DNA from: Fimbriimonadales bacterium
GTDB taxonomy: Bacteria; Armatimonadota; Fimbriimonadia; Fimbriimonadales; Fimbriimonadaceae
NCBI GenBank assembly: GCA_026392145.1
Contig: JAPLCS010000339.1
Span: 1 to 5,125 of the forward strand
Length of the DNA: 5,125 nucleotides
Direction: 5' to 3'
Shown piece by piece: positions 1 to 4,930 of this stretch (positions are counted from its first letter, which is position 1; each line of letters begins with the position of its first letter). A program made the position numbers and the translations under genes. Below the pieces are notes generated by a model. That model had not been told where the DNA came from, ran no database searches, and saw only the letters and a program-made list of their open reading frames with translations.

Positions 1-1
1 A

Positions 2-73
2 ATGAACACCGAGCGACGAGAATATACCAAGCGACACACTGAAGCACCCGCTCCAGCACCTGCAGCTGAATAA
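2..73 (+). CDS. C-terminal end of an upstream gene (partial), product not identifiable
   Basis: The frame beginning at base 2 is open from the window edge to a TAA at 71-73. It encodes a basic stretch (RREYTKRH) followed by an acidic/Ala-Pro tail (EAPAPAPAAE). The first codon is ATG, but a 23-residue protein is less likely than the tail of a gene starting outside the window. A strong terminator lies 20 bases after the stop, which supports this frame as the real end. Frame 1 stops at 40-42. Frame 3 has a TGA at 3-5 and then runs on to a TAG at 91-93, at the edge of the hairpin. A basic stretch with an Ala/Pro tail resembles the end of some small ribosomal proteins. DUF1385 genes are often found beside rpmE (bL31) in other bacteria, so bL31 is one guess. 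Too little is present to prove it. Confidence 0.5.
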   Translation: MNTERREYTKRHTEAPAPAPAAE

Positions 74-93
74 ATTCCCATCGCCAGTCGATT

Positions 94-134
94 AGCCTCT
101 CCCATTGAATCCAATGCGAGAGGCTTTTTAATTT
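94..134 (+). terminator. Strong intrinsic terminator of the upstream gene
   Basis: AGCCTCTC (94-101) pairs perfectly with GAGAGGCT (118-125). After a C-C mismatch (102/117), the inner CATTG (103-107) pairs with CAATG (112-116) around an AATC loop. A run of five Ts (125-129) and further A/T-rich sequence follow. The position just after the stop at 73 and before the next gene fits factor-independent termination of the upstream transcript. Confidence 0.9.
105..132 (+). promoter_or_regulatory. Possible sigma70-type promoter for the CBS-DUF1385 gene, overlapping the terminator
   Basis: TTGAAT (105-110, 4 of 6 to the -35 consensus) and TTTAAT (127-132, 5 of 6 to the -10 consensus) are separated by 16 bases. 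Transcription would begin near 139, giving a leader of about 44 bases before the ATG at 183. Because A/T-rich terminator tails readily mimic -10 boxes, this is only a candidate. It is the best pair I see between the terminator and the gene. Confidence 0.25.
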
Positions 135-182
135 ATTTGCCCAGTAACCATCGTAGAGAACTTTCCCCAAAAGCATCATCTT

Positions 183-1277
183 ATGACCTCCCAACTTTTC
201 CAACTTCCAGCTGGACAGATTGCAAGACCTATTCCTACTTTAGAAGCGGGGGCGAGTCTTGTGTTGGCGGTACACACAATGCGAGAGGAGGGAGTCCACC
301 ATCTGCCCATCACCGAAAACGGGCAACTTCTCGGCGTCCTCAACCAACAATCGCTCCACAACGCTATTGGCAGCGGAGTAGATACTCACGCTGATGTCGC
401 TCAATTCATCACCGATGTAGCCACCGTTGAAGGTTATAGAACCGGTGGAGAGGCATTCCGGCAACTTGAATCACACCCCTTCTTGCTGGCAGTTGACGAC
501 GATCGGCGTGTCATCGGTATCATCGATGCGTCAAGTTTCTGGCACTCACCCCCTCCACCCCAACGCCCTGCGTTAGTAGGAGGAATGGCAACTCCGTTCG
601 GCGTCTATCTGACCAACGGAGCGGTAGCTGGTGGGAAAAAGGGCATCAATCTTGTACTGACCGGATCCCTATTATTCACTTTCTTCCTCAGTGGCAAACT
701 TGTCACCCTTTTTGCTGAGCCATACGTCCCCCGGACCGCCTTCTGGGACATCGTTATCCAACTCGTTCCCACCGCACTGCTTCTTGCAACCTTTCGACTG
801 ATGCCCATCGCAGGATATCACGCTGCCGAGCACCAGGTCGTCCACGCCATTGAACAGGGAGAGGAACTGAGACCCGAAATTATCCGACGCATGCCCCGCG
901 TGCATCCGCGTTGTGGCACCAACATCGCGGTCGGAATCACTATGTTCACCTCCATCTGGCAAACGCCATGGGTGAAGTACGAAGATGTCCGACTGCTCGT
1001 CGCACTCCTCACCACTCTCTTTTTCTGGCGAATCCTCGGCTCATTTGTCCAAAAATGGATTACTACACGGCCGGCTTCTGAGAAGCAAATTGCCAGTGGA
1101 ATTCAAGCGGCGGAACAACTCATGGCAAACTATGCCACCGCTCACCACCGGGTTCCCAATCCCTTTGTTCGGATTTTCAATAGCGGCATGCTTCACGTAA
1201 TGCTAGGTTCTCTCCTCGCCTATGGGATTGCGAGCCTTGTGGCGTCCTGCTTTGGCATCCCGCTTGGGTCACTCTAG
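183..1277 (+). CDS. CBS-domain pair fused to a DUF1385 membrane protein
   Basis: This 364-residue protein has two parts. Residues about 8-120 look like a tandem CBS (Bateman) module: the pattern '..AVHTMREEGVHHLPITENGQ..GV', then 'FLLAVDDDRRVIGIID', is typical. CBS pairs usually bind adenine nucleotides and regulate an attached domain. After a proline-rich linker (122-129) comes DUF1385, beginning with GGMATPFGV (133-141). Its signature follows: YHAAEH (212-217) and HPRCGT (241-246). The conserved His, Glu and Cys look like a metal or active site, although no function is firmly established for the family. Likely membrane segments lie at about 155-177, 187-207, 268-290 and 336-357; the last lies beyond the usual end of the family (the 'EKQIASGIQAAEQL' helix at 300-313). 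The ATG at 183 is chosen because a stop lies upstream in frame at 129-131 and no other common start codon falls between. No clear Shine-Dalgarno is seen. The gene sits alone between a terminator and the secG promoter. The family call is firm; the function is unknown. Confidence 0.88.
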   Translation: MTSQLFQLPAGQIARPIPTLEAGASLVLAVHTMREEGVHHLPITENGQLLGVLNQQSLHNAIGSGVDTHADVAQFITDVATVEGYRTGGEAFRQLESHPFLLAVDDDRRVIGIIDASSFWHSPPPPQRPALVGGMATPFGVYLTNGAVAGGKKGINLVLTGSLLFTFFLSGKLVTLFAEPYVPRTAFWDIVIQLVPTALLLATFRLMPIAGYHAAEHQVVHAIEQGEELRPEIIRRMPRVHPRCGTNIAVGITMFTSIWQTPWVKYEDVRLLVALLTTLFFWRILGSFVQKWITTRPASEKQIASGIQAAEQLMANYATAHHRVPNPFVRIFNSGMLHVMLGSLLAYGIASLVASCFGIPLGSL

Positions 1278-1287
1278 CCCCTGTTTT

Positions 1288-1315
1288 TTGCCAAAAATCC
1301 AGCGTTGGGTACAAT
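1288..1315 (+). promoter_or_regulatory. Predicted sigma70-type promoter for secG
   Basis: TTGCCA (1288-1293) matches the -35 consensus at 5 of 6 positions. TACAAT (1310-1315) matches the -10 consensus at 5 of 6, with a 16-base spacer. Transcription would start at about 1321-1323, giving a leader of roughly 25 bases before the secG ATG at 1348. The position in the 70-base gap after the stop of the upstream gene is what an independent secG promoter would need. Confidence 0.6.
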
Positions 1316-1347
1316 ACATAGCTGTTTCGGCGTATTTCGGACTATCT

Positions 1348-1800
1348 ATGGGTTTTCTCAGTTCTCTTGTTTTAGTGCTTGCGGTTCTTGCCGCAGTAGT
1401 GTTTTCGGTATTAGTATTGATTACTGGTAAAGGAGATGCCATGAGCGGTGGAGGCAGCGTGCGAACCACTTACAAAGGCAAGGCAACATTTGATGACATC
1501 ATTTCGCGAGCCACTCTTTACACAGGGATTGCCTTCATGGTGTTGGTACTTTGCTACCAAGTCTTGAATCGACCTTCAACATCGGTCAAGGTTCCAACTT
1601 CCAGCGCGCCAGCGAGCACGCCTGTAGAAGCCAACCTCCCAGTGGCTCCAGCAACAAACGTTCCGGCTACCAATACGCCTGCTCCTAGCACACCAGTTCC
1701 AAGTACAGCTGCCCCAAGTACACCAGCTCCAAGCGCGCCGGCGACCAACACACCTGCAGCTCCTGCAGCCGCTGGAACAAATGCGCCCAAAGCACCATAA
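1348..1800 (+). CDS. secG: Preprotein translocase subunit SecG with long Pro/Ala/Thr-rich tail
   Basis: SecG is the small accessory subunit of the SecYEG channel in the cytoplasmic membrane and assists SecA-driven export. The 150-residue protein has a first membrane helix at about 3-25, the typical loop after it (LITGKGDAMSGGGS, 24-37), the 'FDDIISRATLYTGIAF' approach, and a second helix at about 57-73. Most SecG proteins are about 75-110 residues. Here residues 76-150 add a low-complexity tail rich in Pro, Ala, Thr and Ser, with a rough ten-residue period (about 102-141). In E. coli SecG both ends face the periplasm, so the tail is probably outside the membrane. The ATG at 1348 is chosen because it puts the hydrophobic helix at the N-terminus and lies about 25 bases after a predicted transcription start. 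The upstream in-frame ATG at 1222 would lie inside the preceding gene and add 42 atypical residues. A terminator follows 36 bases after the stop. Confidence 0.87.
   Translation: MGFLSSLVLVLAVLAAVVFSVLVLITGKGDAMSGGGSVRTTYKGKATFDDIISRATLYTGIAFMVLVLCYQVLNRPSTSVKVPTSSAPASTPVEANLPVAPATNVPATNTPAPSTPVPSTAAPSTPAPSAPATNTPAAPAAAGTNAPKAP
1684..1743 (+). repeat. Degenerate 30-base repeats inside the secG tail
   Basis: The stretch starting at 1687 (AGCACACCAGTTCCAAG) recurs at 1717 (AGTACACCAGCTCCAAG) with two changes, exactly 30 bases later. In protein this gives PSTPVPSTAA followed by PSTPAPSAPA, and neighbouring decapeptides (TNVPATNTPA before, TNTPAAPAAA after) fit the same period. This suggests growth of the tail by repeat duplication, followed by mostly synonymous or conservative drift. 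Confidence 0.7.
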
Positions 1801-1805
1801 TGCAT

Positions 1806-1837
1806 CTAGCTCAATACTGAACTAGCTCAATAGTGAA
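1806..1837. repeat. Tandem 16-bp direct repeat between secG and its terminator
   Basis: CTAGCTCAATACTGAA (1806-1821) is followed directly by CTAGCTCAATAGTGAA (1822-1837). The two copies differ only by C versus G at the twelfth position. The repeat starts 6 bases after the secG stop, and its last bases run into the A-run of the terminator. Its role is unknown: it could be a recent slippage duplication in a 3' untranslated region or a paired protein-binding site. Confidence 0.8.
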
Positions 1838-1867
1838 AAAGCCATTCCATCTGGAATGGCTTTTTTT
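1836..1867 (+). terminator. Intrinsic terminator of secG
   Basis: GCCATTCC (1841-1848) pairs perfectly with GGAATGGC (1853-1860) around the loop ATCT, followed by seven Ts (1861-1867). Five As before the stem (1836-1840) extend the pairing and give a short T-run on the opposite strand. It could therefore also stop, less efficiently, transcription coming from rpmB. Confidence 0.93.
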
Positions 1868-1892
1868 GCTAGGAACCAGTTGAAGAACTCAC

Positions 1893-1927
1893 AAAAAAAT
1901 CTCCCTCAGATTTCTGAGAGAGATTTT
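1893..1927 (-). terminator. Intrinsic terminator of the rpmB transcript
   Basis: AAAATCTC (1896-1903) pairs with GAGATTTT (1920-1927). After a C-A mismatch (1904/1919), CTCAG (1905-1909) pairs with CTGAG (1914-1918) around ATTT. Read on the minus strand, the stem is followed by a run of seven Ts (complement of 1893-1899). It lies 49 bases beyond the rpmB stop at 1976. The four Ts at 1924-1927 could also give some activity on the plus strand. Confidence 0.88.
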
Positions 1928-1975
1928 CGAACTATTCTTGGAGTTTTCAAGAACGAAGCACTTAAGAATCTTAGC

Positions 1976-2251
1976 TTAGATACTGTAAGTGGCTTTCTTC
2001 AACCAAGCCTTAGGCACTGGCTTGAGACCGCAAGCGACTGCGGCAAACTCTGGGCTCTTAAGAACGGAAGTCGAAACCACCAACTTAACTGTGTTTCCAC
2101 CACCAACAGTTACTCGAACCGTCTGAAGATTGGGATGTTGAGTCCGGTTCTTGTGAGGTGCTTTATATTTCCAACCTTGTGAGTGTCGGTTTCGGATGAA
2201 CTTTGCGGTGGTATTACCTTTCTTACCGCTCACTTGACAAATCTTAGCCAT
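1976..2251 (-). CDS. rpmB: Large-subunit ribosomal protein bL28, zinc-free long form
   Basis: bL28 is a component of the bacterial 50S subunit. The 91-residue protein begins with the family signature MAKICQVSGKK and has the conserved HPNLQTVRV core at 39-47; it is strongly basic. In zinc-binding bL28 the start reads Cys-x-x-Cys-Gly-Lys and a second Cys pair follows near 'CTSCLK'. Here only Cys5 remains: Ser8, Ser60 and Val63 (in VVSTSVLK) occupy the other three places. The 33 residues from GK to PN and the C-terminal extension after about 65 recall the longer Thermus-type protein. The start at 2251 is set by MAK and by a good ribosome binding site; an in-frame ATG at 2284 would add 11 atypical residues. 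It is the last gene of the minus-strand block, 116 bases after the rhodanese. A weak -10-like TATCAT (complement of 2287-2292) without a good -35 leaves open whether it has its own promoter. Confidence 0.9.
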   Translation of the reverse strand: MAKICQVSGKKGNTTAKFIRNRHSQGWKYKAPHKNRTQHPNLQTVRVTVGGGNTVKLVVSTSVLKSPEFAAVACGLKPVPKAWLKKATYSI

Positions 2252-2258
2252 TGAAAAA

Positions 2259-2262
2259 CTCC
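2259..2262 (-). promoter_or_regulatory. Ribosome binding site of rpmB
   Basis: GGAG on the minus strand (within ACGGAG) lies 7 bases before the ATG at 2251, an ideal Shine-Dalgarno spacing. It decides for this start over the ATG at 2284. It is the clearest Shine-Dalgarno of the window. Confidence 0.8.
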
Positions 2263-2367
2263 GTGCACTTTTATGCGCGAACAAAAATGATACCCGCGAA
2301 GTTCACGATTTTGCACCTTTTTGGTCACTTCAATCGTCATAGTTCGCCGCAAAAGCGAAAACTCACC

Positions 2368-2691
2368 TCAGTAAACCGGCTGACTCGGGTCCACAGTCGT
2401 GCACCACCCGTTCATGCCCGTCGCCAAATTCCGTACCAAACCGTAACCATGGCCGATCAAAAACTCCGCCGCACGATCACTTCTCATTCCAGACCGACAT
2501 ACCACCACTACATCGGCACCCGATGGCACCTCAGAAAACCGTGCCTCTAACTCCCCAAGGGGAATGTGAACTACACCCTCTATCTTGCTGACTTCGAGTT
2601 CATGGTCTTCCCGGACATCAAGCAAAAACAGCGACTTACCGGCATCCAGTTCGGCTTTCAATTCGATTGGGGTGACAATAGGTGCGGACAT
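2368..2691 (-). CDS. Single-domain rhodanese-like sulfurtransferase
   Basis: This 107-residue protein is one complete rhodanese domain with no signal peptide or extra domain, so it is probably cytoplasmic. Visible marks are LFLLDVRED (21-29) near the first strand, EGVVHIPLGEL (38-48), the active-site loop CRSGMRS with the catalytic Cys65, and the closing ATGMNGW (90-96). The six-residue loop is the size found in sulfurtransferases of the GlpE/PspE kind, which pass sulfane sulfur from a donor such as thiosulfate to an acceptor through a Cys persulfide. The true donor and acceptor cannot be told from sequence. It begins 31 bases after the recG stop and is probably co-transcribed. The ATG at 2691 is preceded only by a close AAGG and a small hairpin (2695-2708). 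The family call is firm; the specific role is open. Confidence 0.9.
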   Translation of the reverse strand: MSAPIVTPIELKAELDAGKSLFLLDVREDHELEVSKIEGVVHIPLGELEARFSEVPSGADVVVVCRSGMRSDRAAEFLIGHGYGLVRNLATGMNGWCTTVDPSQPVY

Positions 2692-2694
2692 GCC

Positions 2695-2708
2695 TTGAGA
2701 TTACTCAA
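2695..2708 (-). other. Small hairpin in front of the rhodanese start
   Basis: TTGAG and CTCAA pair around a four-base loop in the 31-base gap between recG and the rhodanese gene. On the minus strand the stem ends 3 bases before the ATG and holds part of the only Shine-Dalgarno-like AAGG (complement of 2693-2696). It has no T-run after it, so it is not a terminator. A 5-bp stem of this kind may be chance. Confidence 0.35.
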
Positions 2709-2722
2709 AAAGAACCATCTTT

Positions 2723-4930
2723 TTACGAAATGGTAATCAACGCGACATCGGATCGCTTTTGTTTAAGTTTCTGATGCACCATTTCCCACTCTTTCCCTTC
2801 CAAGAGTGGATCCGACGATACAATCTTCATCGCCACTCCACGAGCTACTTCAAGTAAGGCGGCATCTCGAACCATGTCCGCCACCTTGAGGTCAAGTTGC
2901 CCACTTTGCTCGGTTCCCGCCATATTCCCCGGGCCTCGGATCTTCAAATCCTCTTCTGCAATCACAAAACCATCCGTAGTTTGAGTCATCACCTCAATCC
3001 GCTTCATAGCGTCCTCACTTTTCGGGTCGCTCACCAATATGCAGTACGACTGAGTATCACCGCGGCCCACCCGGCCACGTAACTGGTGCAACTGTGAAAG
3101 CCCAAATCGGTTAGCATCCTCAATCACCATCACAGACGCGTTTGGAACATCAACACCCACTTCTATCACCGTGGTAGCCACCAAAATATCAAGTTCGTGT
3201 TTTCGGAAGGATTCCATCACCACATCCTTGTCCGCAGCTTTCATTTGTCCATGCAACAAGCCCACCCGATACTCTGCGAACGCCTGCATACGCAGAGTAT
3301 CGTACAACTCTTCTGCGGCGGCAGCCATCATCTTTTCGCTTTCACTCACCATCGGGCACACAAAGTACGCCTGCCGACCCTGATTAAGCAGCTCTCTCAA
3401 ACTTCGGTAAATACCTTCGCGCTCAAATGGCTTCTTAGCGTGAGTTTTTATCGGCTTTCTGCCTGGAGGCAGTTCATCAATAATCGAAACATCCAGGTCG
3501 CCATACAGCGTCATGGTCAATGTTCTTGGAATGGGGGTGGCCGTCATGACTAATACATCTGGATTTCCAATTCCCTTATCCCTCAGAGCCTTCCGTTGCA
3601 ACACGCCAAAGCGGTGCTGTTCGTCAACCACCACAAATCCCAAATTCTGAAATTCCACACCTTCCTGAATGAGCGCATGGGTGCCAACTGCCACCTGAGC
3701 GGAGCCGTTAGCTACCGCTTCGCCTGCAAGCTTTCTTTCTTTTGCTCCCTGCTTTCCAATGAGTAACTCAACCCGAATTCCCAACGGCTCCAAAAACTTT
3801 CGGATGCTCTTTCCGTGCTGCTCCGCCAGAATCTCAGTCGGAGCCATCATCGCACACTGGTAACCCGATCGAACTGCCGCCAGCATGCACGCCGCCGCCA
3901 CCGCTGTCTTTCCCGCCCCCACGTCGCCTTGCACCAACCGATTCATCGGAAAAGGCCGAGCCATGTCGTCAAAAACTTCTCCAATCACCCTTCGTTGAGC
4001 CTTTGTGAGTTCAAACGGAAGCATCTCATGCACCTGATTCCACAGTGGCACCCCTGAACGTCGCTCAGACTCCACCGAAAAGAAGAGGTCTTGAGGTTGA
4101 CTCACGCCTTTCGTTACTTTCTCCTTCCTCGAAGATGGCTCCTGCTCCAAAGCATGCTGTAGTTCGATTTCCTTGCCAGCAATTAAATCTTCGATCGGGA
4201 ATGCAATTCCCATTTCCTGCTTGGTCTGAGCTCTGCGCATCGCAAGTTCGAGTTGCAAATACAAAAACTCCTCAAACGCCAACCGCTTATGGGCCAATTT
4301 TTGAGAGGCTTCATCGTCAGGCATGTGTATTTGCCTGAGCGACCATTTGAGATCCCGCAGATTCTGACTTTTTAACAAACCCGACGGTAACGGATCCACC
4401 ATAAAGCCCAAGTAAGTTTCAATGGCGGCCTTTGCCGCCGCCCGTGCGACCTTTTGCGGAAGACCCTCGGTCAGCGGATAAATAGGGAAAATCTTCGCAA
4501 ACTCTTCACCATCATCCTCGCCAAGCGATTCCCATTCCGGACTCGCAATTTCGTCCAAATACTGCCCTGCTTTGACCGTACCAAACGCAATGATTTCGCC
4601 GCTGGAATCCTCAAGTTGCTTCCGAACCCATGGTTGGTTAAACCAAGTGAGCGTAATTGCCCCACTTCGATCCTCCAAAATCGCTTTCAGAATCACTCGT
4701 CCCCCGCTCACGGTTCGAGACTCTATTCGCCGTATCGTTCCCTTTACGGTCACCATCTGACCTGGCTTCGCCTCGGAGATTGGAGGAATATTACGCCGAT
4801 CCTGGTATCGGCGAGGAAGATTCAGCAGCACGTCTTCCACCGTAAAGATGCCTATTTTGTTGTAAAACTTGGCGTAACGTGGTCCCACTCCCTTCAGGAA
4901 TTGAACTTCAGTATTCAGACCACTCGCCAT
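2723..4930 (-). CDS. recG: ATP-dependent DNA helicase RecG
   Basis: RecG binds branched DNA and uses ATP to reverse stalled forks and to migrate Holliday junctions and R-loops. The 735-residue protein is complete and somewhat longer than E. coli RecG (693). The start matches the family opening (FLKGVGPRYA, 11-20; LPRRYQDR, 38-45). An OB-fold wedge domain follows at about 55-135. Helicase marks are LPFELTKAQRRV (304-315), Walker A GDVGAGKT (335-342), APTEILAEQH (363-372), VGTHALIQ (415-422), DEQH (436-439), TATPIPRT (463-470), TTVIEVGVDVPNA (586-598) and QLHQLRGRVGRG (613-624). The C-terminal TRG signature GPGNMAGTEQSG is at 667-678. A charged segment at about 258-295, between the wedge region and the helicase core, seems to account for much of the extra length. 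All key residues are present, so it should be active. The ATG at 4930 overlaps the upstream gene by 23 bases, suggesting translational coupling. GAG lies 7 bases upstream as a weak Shine-Dalgarno. Confidence 0.97.
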   Translation of the reverse strand: MASGLNTEVQFLKGVGPRYAKFYNKIGIFTVEDVLLNLPRRYQDRRNIPPISEAKPGQMVTVKGTIRRIESRTVSGGRVILKAILEDRSGAITLTWFNQPWVRKQLEDSSGEIIAFGTVKAGQYLDEIASPEWESLGEDDGEEFAKIFPIYPLTEGLPQKVARAAAKAAIETYLGFMVDPLPSGLLKSQNLRDLKWSLRQIHMPDDEASQKLAHKRLAFEEFLYLQLELAMRRAQTKQEMGIAFPIEDLIAGKEIELQHALEQEPSSRKEKVTKGVSQPQDLFFSVESERRSGVPLWNQVHEMLPFELTKAQRRVIGEVFDDMARPFPMNRLVQGDVGAGKTAVAAACMLAAVRSGYQCAMMAPTEILAEQHGKSIRKFLEPLGIRVELLIGKQGAKERKLAGEAVANGSAQVAVGTHALIQEGVEFQNLGFVVVDEQHRFGVLQRKALRDKGIGNPDVLVMTATPIPRTLTMTLYGDLDVSIIDELPPGRKPIKTHAKKPFEREGIYRSLRELLNQGRQAYFVCPMVSESEKMMAAAAEELYDTLRMQAFAEYRVGLLHGQMKAADKDVVMESFRKHELDILVATTVIEVGVDVPNASVMVIEDANRFGLSQLHQLRGRVGRGDTQSYCILVSDPKSEDAMKRIEVMTQTTDGFVIAEEDLKIRGPGNMAGTEQSGQLDLKVADMVRDAALLEVARGVAMKIVSSDPLLEGKEWEMVHQKLKQKRSDVALITIS

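Noticed and set aside
137..394. Plus-strand frame overlapping the start of the CBS-DUF1385 gene
   Set aside because: It is out of frame with the recognisable CBS domain, starts at a rare position without a binding site, and its content (Arg, Ser, Pro) looks non-coding.
1222..1347. Upstream in-frame ATG that would extend SecG by 42 residues
   Set aside because: The extension lies within the preceding gene and upstream of the predicted promoter, and it would bury the first SecG helix. SecG proteins start directly with the membrane helix.
1554..1805. Minus-strand frame rich in Gly, Ala, Val and Leu opposite secG
   Set aside because: It is the antisense image of the Pro/Ala/Thr repeat tail; the regular composition is caused by the repeats.
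1856..2182. Plus-strand frame of 108 codons across the terminators and rpmB
   Set aside because: It begins in the terminator T-run, runs antisense to bL28, and shows no recognisable motif.
2252..2284. Upstream in-frame ATG for bL28 (MFAHKSARSFS extension)
   Set aside because: bL28 begins at MAK, and a well-spaced GGAG precedes that codon.
2321..2360. Possible hairpin (TTCGC/GCGAA) after the rhodanese as a terminator
   Set aside because: The stem is only 5 bp and no T-run follows on the minus strand, so it does not separate rpmB from the upstream genes.
2251..2550. Plus-strand frame opposite the rhodanese and the gap before rpmB
   Set aside because: Antisense to the rhodanese active-site region, with no motif.
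3197..3553. Plus-strand frame of 118 codons inside recG
   Set aside because: Antisense to the helicase motifs and without any domain pattern.
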